DNA of 64,000 nt from Cercis canadensis. Lineage: Eukaryota; Streptophyta; Magnoliopsida; Fabales; Fabaceae. Where the stretch lies: NCBI GenBank assembly GCA_003255065.1, contig QAOA01008160.1, forward strand, positions 110,234 through 174,233, written 5' to 3'. Every line of letters starts with the position of its first letter. The first letter of the stretch is position 1. The translations under genes were made by a program, and so were the position numbers. The notes beneath the pieces are model-generated. The model was not told where the DNA came from. It saw only the letters and a program-made list of their open reading frames with translations, and did not search any database. Below are positions 10,756 to 22,103 of the stretch, in pieces.

Positions 10756-12067
10756 ATCTAGACGACAAGATTTAATGGATAGAGGGTAATATAGAAACAT
10801 CCAAAGACTAGAGTCATAAAGCGAATTTTGCAAAAATCCTTCTACTTTTCCACCAAGGAAGAAAGAGAAAAATTTGGCCATTGTATAATGTCATCTAAAG
10901 CATTGAAGGGAATTCGCAATACAAGACAAATATTCGCAATAAAATAGTTTATGTCTTCACGTAACATTTTTTTTTTGGCTATAAAATGTGATAATAATAT
11001 AGTTTCCAAATTAGTGGTTATTTTTAGTTGCTTTCTATTAGTTTGGTTAGTTATTAATTTGTCATTAAATAATCTAGCTAGCTCAAGGCATTATCTAGTT
11101 CCATTTTATAAGTACATTGAGCAATCATAACAATTCAAAAGTGAGCGAGTCAATGACATGTGGCTAGTTTACGGACGTATTGTATATACTATATAGATTC
11201 TGAGAAGTCTGGACACTATACATGAGAATAGCTAGCATTCAGATATCGAAAGGTGGCAGTTAAAAATTATGTCAAGTTTGATGATTGATTTCTTATAATA
11301 ATATTAGAGGACTCTGTACTTAATTAAACTTAGTATATACTTTGAACCCCATAGACTTTGTTTTTTTAAGAAGAGTGAGAGGCAGTTAGGCTATGTCCTG
11401 GAAAGAAACATTACACTTTGTTTCACACGCCTACATATACATGAAGGGACACTTATGGGCATTTATCTGCCGAAATTGATAATGGGATTTTTTATTTTAT
11501 TTTTAATAATGGAACTACTTTAGAGTCGTCTACCACATTGAAAGGTAGATTGTGGAGGTTCAAACTCTGTATATTAATTTTGTTTACTGCAGGTTGCAAG
11601 AGTCTTAGATGTACAAATATGCTTACAATTCAATAAATGATTATATTGATTGTAAAAAGAAAAAAGTATAAATAAAATCATTCAAACTCAGATACAATCA
11701 CTTTATAAAATTATATAAATATGTGCAACTAGAAGTTGTGCTACTAACGTGATATATATAATTGTTTACCAATGTATTAATGGGACAAAGGGGACTTTTC
11801 TCTATCTTCTTCGGATGGGTAAAGGAAAGGAGAATAATAACAACATCACCTTTCCAAAGCTTTCAAATATGGGGAGCTAAAAGGATAGAATATAGAGGAG
11901 TTTTGAAGGGTTTACATACAAGCTCTCTTTCATTTCCCTCACAATTTTTTTTTTTCTTTTTTAAATTCCGAACTTGAAAATTTCTCAACTTTCTCTTTAT
12001 CTTTTTTTCTCTGATTTCCTTCTATTTCTCCTTACCCAAACAAGCTGTGAGGAGAGATATGTATTAC

Positions 12068-12327
12068 CTTTTGCATGCGTTGAAAACTGATATATGGAAC
12101 CCAGAAAACCTGGAGAGCAATATCTACAGCATTAGCTGATGATACATAATTGACCAGAAGTTCTCTTGTCTTTTTCTCAACTGTGCTGTGGGTTTTTCGA
12201 GGTAAGAGGGCTTTACAGGTTTAGATGCACAGTGCACACCATTTCCATACAAATAGTGGCCTGCAGACACCTGATGATGCATACCATATATAAAGGTGCA
12301 TGCCACCATCAACATACGCAAAAATAT
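12068..12327 (-). other. Orphan exon-like block with good splice signals
   Basis: On the minus strand a long pyrimidine tract ending TTTCTTTGCAG precedes 12327, and AAAAG followed by GTAATAC marks a donor after 12068. The block is open in one frame for its first ~200 nt (LMVACTFIYGMHHQVSAGHY ... ending LML, then a stop). In another frame the last ~155 nt read RELLVNYVSSANAVDIALQ. No single frame spans it and I recognise no family. It could be a decayed exon, a non-coding RNA exon or chance. Confidence 0.25.
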
Positions 12328-15300
12328 CTGCAAAGAAAAAGTTGGAAAAAAAAAACTTGATAATTATAGAAAATTGATATATATATAATACAGACCAATC
12401 CTTACTCCCCTTTTATTGATGTCTTTTCTGGATAGAAGCTTGGATTAAACTCCAAGTACAAAAGAACGGAAAAATATTCATTAAATTTCAGGATCTACAT
12501 GGTCTGATTGATTGAAATGATTGAAAAAGTTTTGAAGTATTGTCTGTCTTCTCCTTGAAACTAGCCTCTTTTTTTTTGCTAATAACATACTATTTGATTA
12601 ATTAGATTCAACTGGACCAAAGTGGAATATGTACTTAATCTTATGGATTTGCTTGTCATCTTGTTCAAGAAAACAGAAACGTTACTTTGCTCTTCCTGAT
12701 TGCAATGTTAATTATGACAATATGTTAACGGTCATAGACACTAGAAAGTAAAAATCTTCATATCATTGTCATCAATGCTATTTCAAAGTCAGCGCTGTTA
12801 CTATTTGTTTGTGTAACAATCAAATTAATATTCAAATACTTCAAAATTCCCCAAACTTCCTATCTTTTTAATCATGTAATAAACAATTAGAGTAAACAAA
12901 AAATGGAGTGATAATTCTTGGCTAATTATAAACGAAGCGAAACACTAGCTAGACAATGATAGCATGCACCGATATCAAGTACCTAGCCAAAAAGAAAATT
13001 GTGCTACGTAAGCTACAAAGCAAGAACAGTGATAAAAAGAGATCAGTTCTTGGTCATTCTTTCAGCAACAGATTCCCATATTTGCATGCTTTCATATGCC
13101 TAGGCACTGTAGGCTAATTTTGTCATGTAATGTCTACTTTTTCTCATCTAAAGCTTTACAATTTTCAATCATACTTTTAGATATAAGATAACGAAGTAGG
13201 AGTAACATCTTAATTAGAAACTCATTAGAGAGATTAGGCTTATAGTTTGATATAGTGGATTGTTTCTTCAAATACTAATACTCAATTGCTCAAAAGAAAA
13301 GTAAATATTATCTTACTTTAGTCCCACAAGTACCTTATAAAAATGACTTAAACCCTAACCTTGAACAAGGAGCGTCTTTATCACTCACTATGTCACAACA
13401 TTTGGTGGGTTAAGATTTTCATTATCTAATATTATTTGCTAATCTGTAATGATATATGTGTAACCTTCGTAAACAAACATTTCGCAAATGGTCATGTGTA
13501 ATTCAGGTAGTTTCAATTAACCTTTTTATATTTAACCGCGATTTATGAAATGACTGTGTACAAAGATTATAGACAACATCATTACTCTTTGCTAATAGCA
13601 AAACTATCCATTCGATTTATATTATTGGCAACGTCTTGGCCTTAGTCAATTAAAATTGAGATCAAATTCGATCACTATCAAAGGAGAGAAAGCTATATAT
13701 GATGAAAGCTATATACGACACACAATGGCATTTTAACAAAAGTAAGACCACATTAGCCTAATTAGTGGTTCCAAAATCATATGCAAAAGTTGGGGGAACT
13801 AATATCTAAAAGAATGGTTGTTTGTTCTTTAATGCAAATTACGTAATAAAGGTAGCTCTTCTTTTTCTTTAATCTTCCTAATTTTGGTGAAAACATCAAC
13901 TTTCATTGATGCTTTCTAATAGTATTAACGTATCTTTCTTGAAATCCAAGAAGCCAAAGTAGAAATCACAAAAAAATGCATATAATTATAATTTATAATG
14001 CCCTAGCTAGTCCACTGAAACAGATATAGGGAAAGAGAAAGAGGCATAGGCACCACAAAAGGGACGGAGAGTGCTGGGTACGGAGGGGGACTAGATTTAA
14101 CGGCTGCCCATTGTTGTACCAAGCATCACTTTGCAATGGCCAAAGGCAACACCACACGATAAAAACATATGGAGCAAAACCTCATTTCACAAAGCAACAA
14201 TACAATAAGTAAACATGGTATAATGTTTAGTGGGTCCTAATTTTCACAACCAAAGAAAGCAAACAAGGAAGCGTGGGTGGTGGGTGCCTAGTGCACCACC
14301 CCTTCATCCAATTGCACAGCCCGTCAACTCAACCCCTAAAGAAAACCCACCCACCATTTCCCTTCTTCCCCAACTTCTCTTCCTTTCTCACATACACGTG
14401 CATGCGTGCCCAAACACAAACAATTTCATTTTTAAATAATCAATGCTATTTCCTCATCATTTTTCATACAATTATGTATATCCATGCACATATATATACA
14501 CATTTGAGTTTGATAAAAAAATTGAAGTGTCATTAAGTAAATTCAAATACAATCATATGTACTGTAGTACATATAGTTATGCACACATACTCGTATTCAT
14601 TATTTTCTTTCCCCCTTTATATTTTTTCATAGACTTAATGGATAAATAGGGGTGACATCCTATAACCTCTCCAAGAAAAATTGGGTCTATGCTCAACACA
14701 GAGGATTATTCCCCTTTTTGTTGAACCCACTAAAAGAGCATAGTCTAAACCCAATAGAAAAATAACATTTATGTTTATAAGCAGTGCTTCTTAGTTCTAT
14801 TAGAATCATTACCAATTAACAAGAGGTTCAAAAATCAAATTGTAAATTATTTACTTAACCATTCCACGTGTCACCATCTGGTACGAGTTTCTTGAAATTT
14901 CCATGAGACCACCAGTCACAACATGAATTTCAATTTCTTCTAAGGTCTCCTTTTAAGCTTAACCATCATGTCCTTTCAATATTTAGGTACCATAACCTGT
15001 ACCATATGTGCATTGTCTCCACTTTAATCCCCACTATAGCAACCCAACTTTTTTTCTTTCTTTCCTCACTTTTCAAATTCTTGGCTTAGGTCACCACATT
15101 TTGTTGTGATTGGCTCAAATAGGATAAGCTCCATTGTCATGACTCATAGTCATCATCATCATCTTATTTCCTACTCATTATCTTGGCCTCTTAAACAACA
15201 TTTTTAGTCCTAGCTACCCATGTTTCAAAGAAGCCCATTTAGTTAATTGAATTGGATTTAGTATTTGATATTCTCCAAATAACCAAATCTTCTCACATTC

Positions 15301-16639
15301 CTTGTCCATATTGTAACCTTTAATCTATAATATAATTATGAAAGGGTATATGGTGCCTTTAGAATAATACTTCCCTGCACGCAATGCTAAGTATAATAAG
15401 GTCACATTCCACTAACAATGTGGATAACAAAGTCGTTTTGTTGTTTTAAAGTAATGAGTTTTGTTTGTTTAATTAACTTAATTAATTAAAGTATGTTTGT
15501 TTTGCGTTTCTGCCACGTTAGGCCTCAAACATGATTAGGGACTTTGAGACAACAAATCAAACATGCTATTAGATTACTCAAAATAAAATATACATGAGGG
15601 GGTTTTGTGTCAAGATTCGATCTCTCACCATACTCTCTTTCCCCTTTTCTAATATATTGTGCTTCTTTATATTTTAAAAAACAAGATACAAGTATCTGTT
15701 TGGGTCTGTATTGTAATTTTAGCAGAAGCAACCAAAGTTATAATCGATTTTGGGGGAGCACAATGCTCCCTCGAAACACTATTTAACATTGTTTGATAAT
15801 AGACAAGTGTCAATAGCCCAAGAGCACAAAAGACAATAGAAATAACATAATAAGTAGTTTTGCTACGTATGAGAGATCATTGGTCTTTATCATATTAGTA
15901 TACTTCCTAGACTCCTAGTATATATACCACCAACCTCAAAAGTCCCACTCTGTTGCAAAACTTGAAACCTGTTTCACTAGGCGTGCCACTTCAGTGATCA
16001 ATCCCTATCTCATTGAGAACCATTTAATAGAAAATGGACGTCCACATCTTTATAGTAAATCTTTTTTCTTTCTACCTAGTATTTTTGTTTTGGCCCTTGA
16101 ATTAACCCAATTGAAGAAACCTAAGATCTCTGTGGATAAATTATTTTTTTGCGTTTTGTAGCCTAAGTGACACGTAGCATAAGCTTGAAAATGAGGGTTT
16201 AAAATATTATTTTTTGTTCTCACAATAATTATTAATAGGGGATTCTTCCTAGTACATCGAACCACAAGCGGTAATCCACCTAGAATAAGCCAATTCATTA
16301 GTGACTTCAAAATTTCAAAAGCATATGAACAGCCATTATTATGTGTAAATGCGCAAAGTTTTGATTTGCTTTGCCTATTATCGTTGTCTTTGAACCTAAC
16401 AGAATAAGTGGCGTAAGCATGTCAACTTCAAGGCTTTTGGCGTCTCCATTAGTAACTTAATTGCCCCACATCCCATGCTTGCCCAATTACAGATTATCTA
16501 AAAATTCAGGATTAGAGTAAGAAGAATCACTAGTGTTCCCATAGAGTTAATCAGGCAGAAGAATATCAGATTAATTATTATAAGGCCTTTGCTAAGCTAG
16601 CACTACCTCATCCTCATTGTGAGAGTTCATAATATAATC

Positions 16640-16790
16640 AATTCTTAATTTTGATATTATTATAAAGATTTTGAAAAATTGAATTATAATATATATCACA
16701 AAAGTTAATTTAATTTAAAATTTATAAACGGAATAATATAGGAAAAAATGTTGAAAAAATGTTTTAAAAATTTATTTTGCAAATGAGAGT
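16640..16790. mobile_element. Partial MITE-like arm
   Basis: The stretch TTTTGATATTATTATAAAG followed by TTGAAAAATTGAATTAT resembles the arm of the hairpin element at 3157-3544 (TTTTAGTATCATTGTG then TTAAAAAATTGAGTTAT). The continuing AT-rich part also matches in outline. I see only one arm, so this would be a half-element. Confidence 0.35.
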
Positions 16791-19682
16791 TTTGTGACCA
16801 ATTGATCTATAGTTTAGTTGGCAACAATATCCCACTTTTAGTATTTAATGGATATTGTTTGTCTAAAATATTGAATAAGCTTTTCTACTATGCTAGATTT
16901 GTTTCATCAAGGAGAGGAAATAAGAGAGAATAGTGAAATCACCTTGAATGGATTAATAGTGAGGCTTTGGGTTGCAGGAGGTTTTAGTCTCGTCATGTTA
17001 ATTAATAAGAAAGAAGAAAATAACATGAAGAAAAAGAAAACAAAAAATAAGGTAATTAATATATATGAAATATTGACGCAAAAAATTTGCCCATATATCA
17101 TTATTCAACACTAATACATCTAATTTACTTTCACTAAAAAAAAAAAATACATCTAATTTACTTATGAGAACACTGCATAACTTTCTAGCATGTGATCTTG
17201 GAACAAAAGGCTGTTTACTTTAGTCTGCTTCACAAGTAGACTCTTCTACAATTGAATGCTACTTAATTATAAAACTTTAATATATATTCACAATCGCGAA
17301 TAATTGCATAGGTAATTCTGTTTGAGTTCACATAGTCTCATTTAAATTTTGTTATGCTAAATTCAGATAATACTATCTATATAATTATATATAATTGTGA
17401 ATGTAGGAGTTGTCTTTGTCACTTAAATTATCGAGATAGTCAAGATACATCCAACTGATTATAATTGACTCAATGATTTATTATTATTCAAGAGAATTTT
17501 CTTTTACACCTAACTTGCTAGTAGTGGGAATCCGTTCTAGAATAATTTTGTGGATATATAATTTACCAAAGTGCTTAACGTGTAGTCTAATAAATGGTCT
17601 AATATTTTCAGTTTGCTTCCCTCATAGAGAAAGTATCATCCAAGAGAAAAAGTTTTCACAGGAGAAAACTAAGCCACTCATTAGAGCTGAAGATTTGAAA
17701 GATCTTGAGAGGCAATGAATGTCTTTTTGATTGCATTTGGGGACACATGAGGCCTACTGTCTTTCCCATTTATGAATGGGACAGCTCTCTTTCTGAAACC
17801 CATGAACAAAGCATAACCACATTATGAGGCTTGTCTGCAATCTCTACTATAGATTTTTAGAGTCTAGTCTTGGTGATGTGTGGTCACTAGTTTAATGACC
17901 TCCCAACTTAACCATTTTGGTGGGAGAAAGAGAAAATAAAAAGCAACAACTAAAAGAAGAAAAGCAAAGAAAAGACAAGTGAAATTTGCTATCAGTCTAG
18001 AATATGGTCAACCACAACAAACTATTATATATATATTGATAGTACTCATACCCATATCTTTCCCCATTGGTGTCATCAATCTACAATTTTGAGCATCTAA
18101 TAGTGCCTAGTTAGTGTTTGATGAGACTAATATAGATGTGACAAACAATGTGGTCAGGTGGCTTAATATGATTGTTAAGAGAAATTATATTCTTACACCT
18201 AAAGTGCAAAAAAAAAAAAAAAGTCCTATAAGAAAAAAGGTTTATGTGACTCTAGAGTCAATCTAATTTAGATTGGATGAATCTAATAAAACTTAGATAT
18301 TGCTATATATTTTTACAATTATAAAAATATAAATAAAAAAGTGCAAAGATTATCATTACTTATATCGTTAAAGTGCCACATATCACTTGTTGGTGACTAG
18401 AAAATGAAAGAGAGGGAATTCTTGAGTTGGTGAACCAGTCTCATATATCATATAATGATTTACCCCTCTGTTGATTATATTGACAATTGCTAATGACAGA
18501 AGCCTGTTTGAATAATAGTAGTCAAAGTGTCATTTTCCTGATTATATATTATATTAAGCAAAGTGGAGTTTTATTCTCCCTGTGAGGTAATTTTGGAACT
18601 TTCTTTAACTTCTTCATGGTGGGGCTCTTAGAAACCACTAAGTATATCTGTGTCAATAATTCTTGTTTCCCTGTAATTGAAATTTGGAGCATTCTAATTA
18701 GATGCTATGTGCATGTTTAATACCTGTAATTATAAGTTGCTTATTTTATCAAAAATTCATCTTTCAAGGAGCATATGAAGTAATACGAGTATTTAGTTTG
18801 AGAAGTCACATACTTTAAAAACCGCTAATATGGTTATTATATATTGAGGAAATTTATGTGCTGGATAGTTTTTTCTTTGAGATTTTCCTTCGTTTATACC
18901 ATCTTTTTTCTTTACGCTAGACTCCTATACCCTTTGTCTTCAAACTCAAATGGTTGAATATTGAGTATTTTTTTCATGAAGATTACAAAAAATTCTTCTA
19001 TAGCAATTTTCAAATTGTGATTTTGTAAGGTTCTACTATTTCTTAAAACTTCCATTACCATAAATTATGAGAAAACTTCTGATTAGAGTCATAAAAAGGG
19101 ATTGAAATTCTTGTCTGTATACTTGTGAATCCTTGTCGTTTTGCTCCTTCTAGTATCTGTAGATTCAATTTATGGCTAGGGATTGAAATTCTTGTCTGTA
19201 TAGAAAGTTGGGTATGCAATAGAATTATCTCAAAATTTATGGCTAGGTTCCAGTGTAACATAAAGGACCTGATTCTTATCACCATTTTTCTTATAAATAA
19301 TGACTTCTAAGCTCTTATAGTTGTAGATGCTGTAATGGTAAATTGCTGCTGCAGCTATATGCAGCTGTAACACTTCCACTCACTGATAAATATAATCTCA
19401 ATTACAGCATGAAAAATTAAGTGGCAGAAATAAGTAAAATCAAATTATTGTTAGTTCAAATGATCTCATATCTTGGAAATAATGTAAGTTGTGGCATCAC
19501 TTGAGAATTGGGAAAAGAACCTTCATGTATATAAATCTTGATGGTTAAGGCTTTATCAGCAATACATTCACGAAAAGATTATCAAATATAATAAAAAAAA
19601 TGCTTCTGCTCAGACGTTCATCAAGATCAAAGCTAGCACTAGTACTACTAGTGTTAGTTACAATCTAAGAAATTAGCTACGT

Positions 19683-21119
19683 CTATGCCCATTTCGCCAT
19701 CAATGCCATGCCTCCAGCACCTAACAAAACTGCAATATATGACCAACTCTGGAGTTTTAAATTTCCTTGGAGCTTAGGCCCCATAAAATCAGCAGCCAAT
19801 AAATCAACCAATGCCATGTAATTTAGAAGCCCTGCAGATACAGCATTTAGAACCCCCTCCACAATGAGAGACGTTGGGCTGGTGTCACTATACACTTTTG
19901 ACAAGCCAATTCCTAGAGCAATCCCAAATGGGGTTGTGACTGAGAAGAAGAAAACCATAGTTGCTTTCACCTTTAACCCATATTCAGCCTGTTAATTATA
20001 AGAATATGCTAAATTGTTAATATTACTAGAATTGCACTAACATAGCATTCAAAATTCAGTATGAACCGAAGTTTGGAGATCATGGAAGAGGGAAATTAAG
20101 TTCACCTGCAAAATGCTCCCTCCCAAGCCCATTCCTTCAAAGAGTTGATGGAAGCAAAGTGCAGCAATCAATGGTTTGATTGTGCATGGGTTATCTGAAG
20201 CTCCCATTGACAAGCCAATCACCACTGAGTGCACCACAATTCCAGCCTCCAACACCTGCATCAATCAGACACTTTTGTCATTGCAGGGCATTGCCATTAA
20301 TGAGTTAAGAAAGGGAAAAACCCAGATGACAAAATGAATTTCCTTTTGGTATATCTCCGAGTTGTTACTGCGACTTGAACCTAGAATCCAATTCCCACTC
20401 GCCCCAATGTGGGATCAAAATTGATTCACTAGTAAATAAATTTACCTAAAATTGCACTAACAATAAATGGACACAATTTATGTTGCACTATATATCCATA
20501 ATTTAGATTCATGTATTACCTGAGCCACAACACGGTACCGTAGCAACTGTTGACCATCTTCGCACTTAACATGCTCATGTCCATGTCCATGACCAAATTG
20601 TTGTAATTCCTTGACCTGGTTATTTCCATTAAAGTCACTAGCTTCAACTGCAGTATTAGCGACCTTCTTGTTGAAGAAACTAACGGAAAAGGAATCCACC
20701 ATGAGAGTGAAAATGGCGGCGAGCATTGCAATGAAGGTAGTGAAAGGAAACTTGTGCCATGGATCCTCTGGCAAACACTCAGATCTCAAGTCGTCAAATG
20801 AGTCTGGCAAAACGTGCATGTACCCAGTTGCTAGTATGACACCGGAGGCGAAGGCTTTCACGATCACGAATAAATCCCGGTCCGGATGAAGCGCCGGCAC
20901 GGCACGTGAGAACAGAGGAAGGCAAACACCAACCATGCTTGTGAGCAATATGCAGCTTATGGCTATGATCTTGAACTTCAATGCTTTAGCCCTGTCATGG
21001 CATCCTTCTCCGTATTTCGACTGGTCGCATTCACCGTTTGCCGGCGAGACGGCGAAGAAAATAATGAGGAGGATGGTGATGGAGAGTGTAATGTTGAGAT
21101 TGGAAGAAGAAGAAGCCAT
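19683..21119 (-). CDS. ZIP-family zinc/iron transporter, three exons
   Basis: Exons 21119-20520, 20255-20106 and 19988-19683 (600, 150 and 306 nt, all phase 0) encode 351 residues, the usual size for plant ZIP/IRT proteins. A signal-like hydrophobic N-terminus (residues 8-28) precedes a short extracellular part (C31, C40), then three transmembrane helices (about 47-70, 82-101, 127-148). The cytosolic variable loop holds the His-rich metal-binding motif HGHGHEH (177-183). Helix IV carries H209 ([13 protein letters not shown]) and helix V H236 and E240 (FHQLFEGMG), the conserved pore residues, and three more helices follow. The protein should move Zn2+, and possibly Fe2+ or Mn2+, into the cytosol across the plasma membrane. 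Substrate cannot be decided by sequence alone. It is divergently arranged with PHYLLO. I found no ZDRE palindrome (RTGTCGACAY) upstream. Confidence 0.93.
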
Positions 21120-21161
21120 GGCTATGGAGGAGTAAGTGTGATGAGTGATGAGTGAGAGTTC

Positions 21162-21169
21162 AATATAAA
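21162..21169 (-). promoter_or_regulatory. Probable TATA box of the ZIP transporter gene
   Basis: On the minus strand the sequence CTATTTATATTG lies about 45 nt upstream of the ZIP start codon. This implies a very short leader. The assignment rests on position and AT-rich core only. Confidence 0.4.
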
Positions 21170-21830
21170 TAGGAGTTTAGGTGGCACTACAAATCAGCAT
21201 TTCACGCACATTGGGATTTAAAATTCGTTCAATTTCCAGAATTATCCTTCGGATATTCCCCAAGGGGAACCTTGATGCTTGGTAATTTTGGTAAAATTCA
21301 GGGGTGGCTCGAAGCGTAGACTTGCAACAGGAAATCTCGTGCTGAGCGTGTGGAGGGTGTCGCCCCAACAGACTTTGACTTTGAAAAGTTTGCATTCTCA
21401 GCCCTGGCATCAGTCGCACACCACCTCTTCAGTCTCCACGATGATGACATGGCATAATCCATTCAGATAAATGCTTTTATACACATTTCTTTAATATCGC
21501 ATTATGACTAAGTCACGCTAATACCATATTTTGAGTTATATAATTTTTTAATTGAGTTTAATTAAATTTATATGTTATTAATTGTGTTAGTATAACACAA
21601 CGTAAATTTAAATAACGTGTAAATAGTATCATTCAAAATAACTCTTTCACTTCGTTAGAATATTACACATTATATATTATATTACCTAGTATATTCAATT
21701 AAAATTTAAGTGCATGCGATCAAATTCGGATACTACCATAATTAGTGTGGCTCTCTCTTATTATTAGCGTGTAAGTAACTTACTCCATTTGAAAAAAAAA
21801 ATAATATAAGGGGTATAGCCTTAATTTAAT

Positions 21831-21840
21831 TGACGTGGCA
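21831..21840. promoter_or_regulatory. ACGT-core element TGACGTGGCA
   Basis: A C-box/G-box hybrid (TGACGTGGC) of the type bound by plant bZIP factors, about 270 nt 5' of the PHYLLO start codon and 710 nt 5' of the ZIP start codon. Function is inferred from the motif only. Confidence 0.4.
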
Positions 21841-21862
21841 TATTCCATTTGTAGAAGGAAAT

Positions 21863-21990
21863 TCATTGGGCCAGCCATTACTCTCCAAGCCCATAACTTG
21901 TAATATTTAGAAAAAGATACCTATCCATTAAATGAGAAATTGATTGGGCTGGATCATACGGCCCAAGCCCGTAACTTAAAAATTTCAGAA
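21863..21990 (+). promoter_or_regulatory. Tandemly duplicated promoter block with site II motifs
   Basis: Two ~49-nt blocks about 79 nt apart (21863-21911 and 21943-21990) are diverged copies: ATTGGGCC...CCAAGCCCATAACTT and ATTGGGCT...CCAAGCCCGTAACTT. They hold four TGGGCY site II motifs in either orientation (21867-21872, 21888-21893, 21945-21950, 21960-21965), 140-240 nt upstream of the PHYLLO ATG. Site II motifs are known TCP-factor sites in housekeeping and organelle-protein promoters, which fits a plastid enzyme. Confidence 0.5.
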
Positions 21991-22103
21991 CAAATTGATC
22001 GCGCCACGGATTTTTCCTTATCCATACTCTGATTTGTTTATCTTTTTCTGATTCCCAAGCTCTTTTGGGCACTGAAAGAGTGTGTTCTTCACTTTTGCTT
22101 CCC

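Larger units (their letters stand above)
10760..19650. other. Long gene-poor stretch
   Basis: Nearly 9 kb in which I could support no complete gene. It holds an orphan exon-like block at 12068-12327, a partial MITE-like arm near 16640-16790, and otherwise AT-rich sequence. Open frames of 60-87 codons, such as those overlapping at 14230-14649, show no domain or splice context. Confidence 0.45.

Noticed and set aside
14230..14649. Three overlapping plus-strand frames
   Set aside because: They overlap in different phases, are Pro/His/Ile-biased by base composition and show no domain.
21120..22103. A zinc-deficiency response element (RTGTCGACAY) upstream of the ZIP gene
   Set aside because: I read the interval and found no such palindrome, so zinc-deficiency control by bZIP19/23 cannot be claimed.
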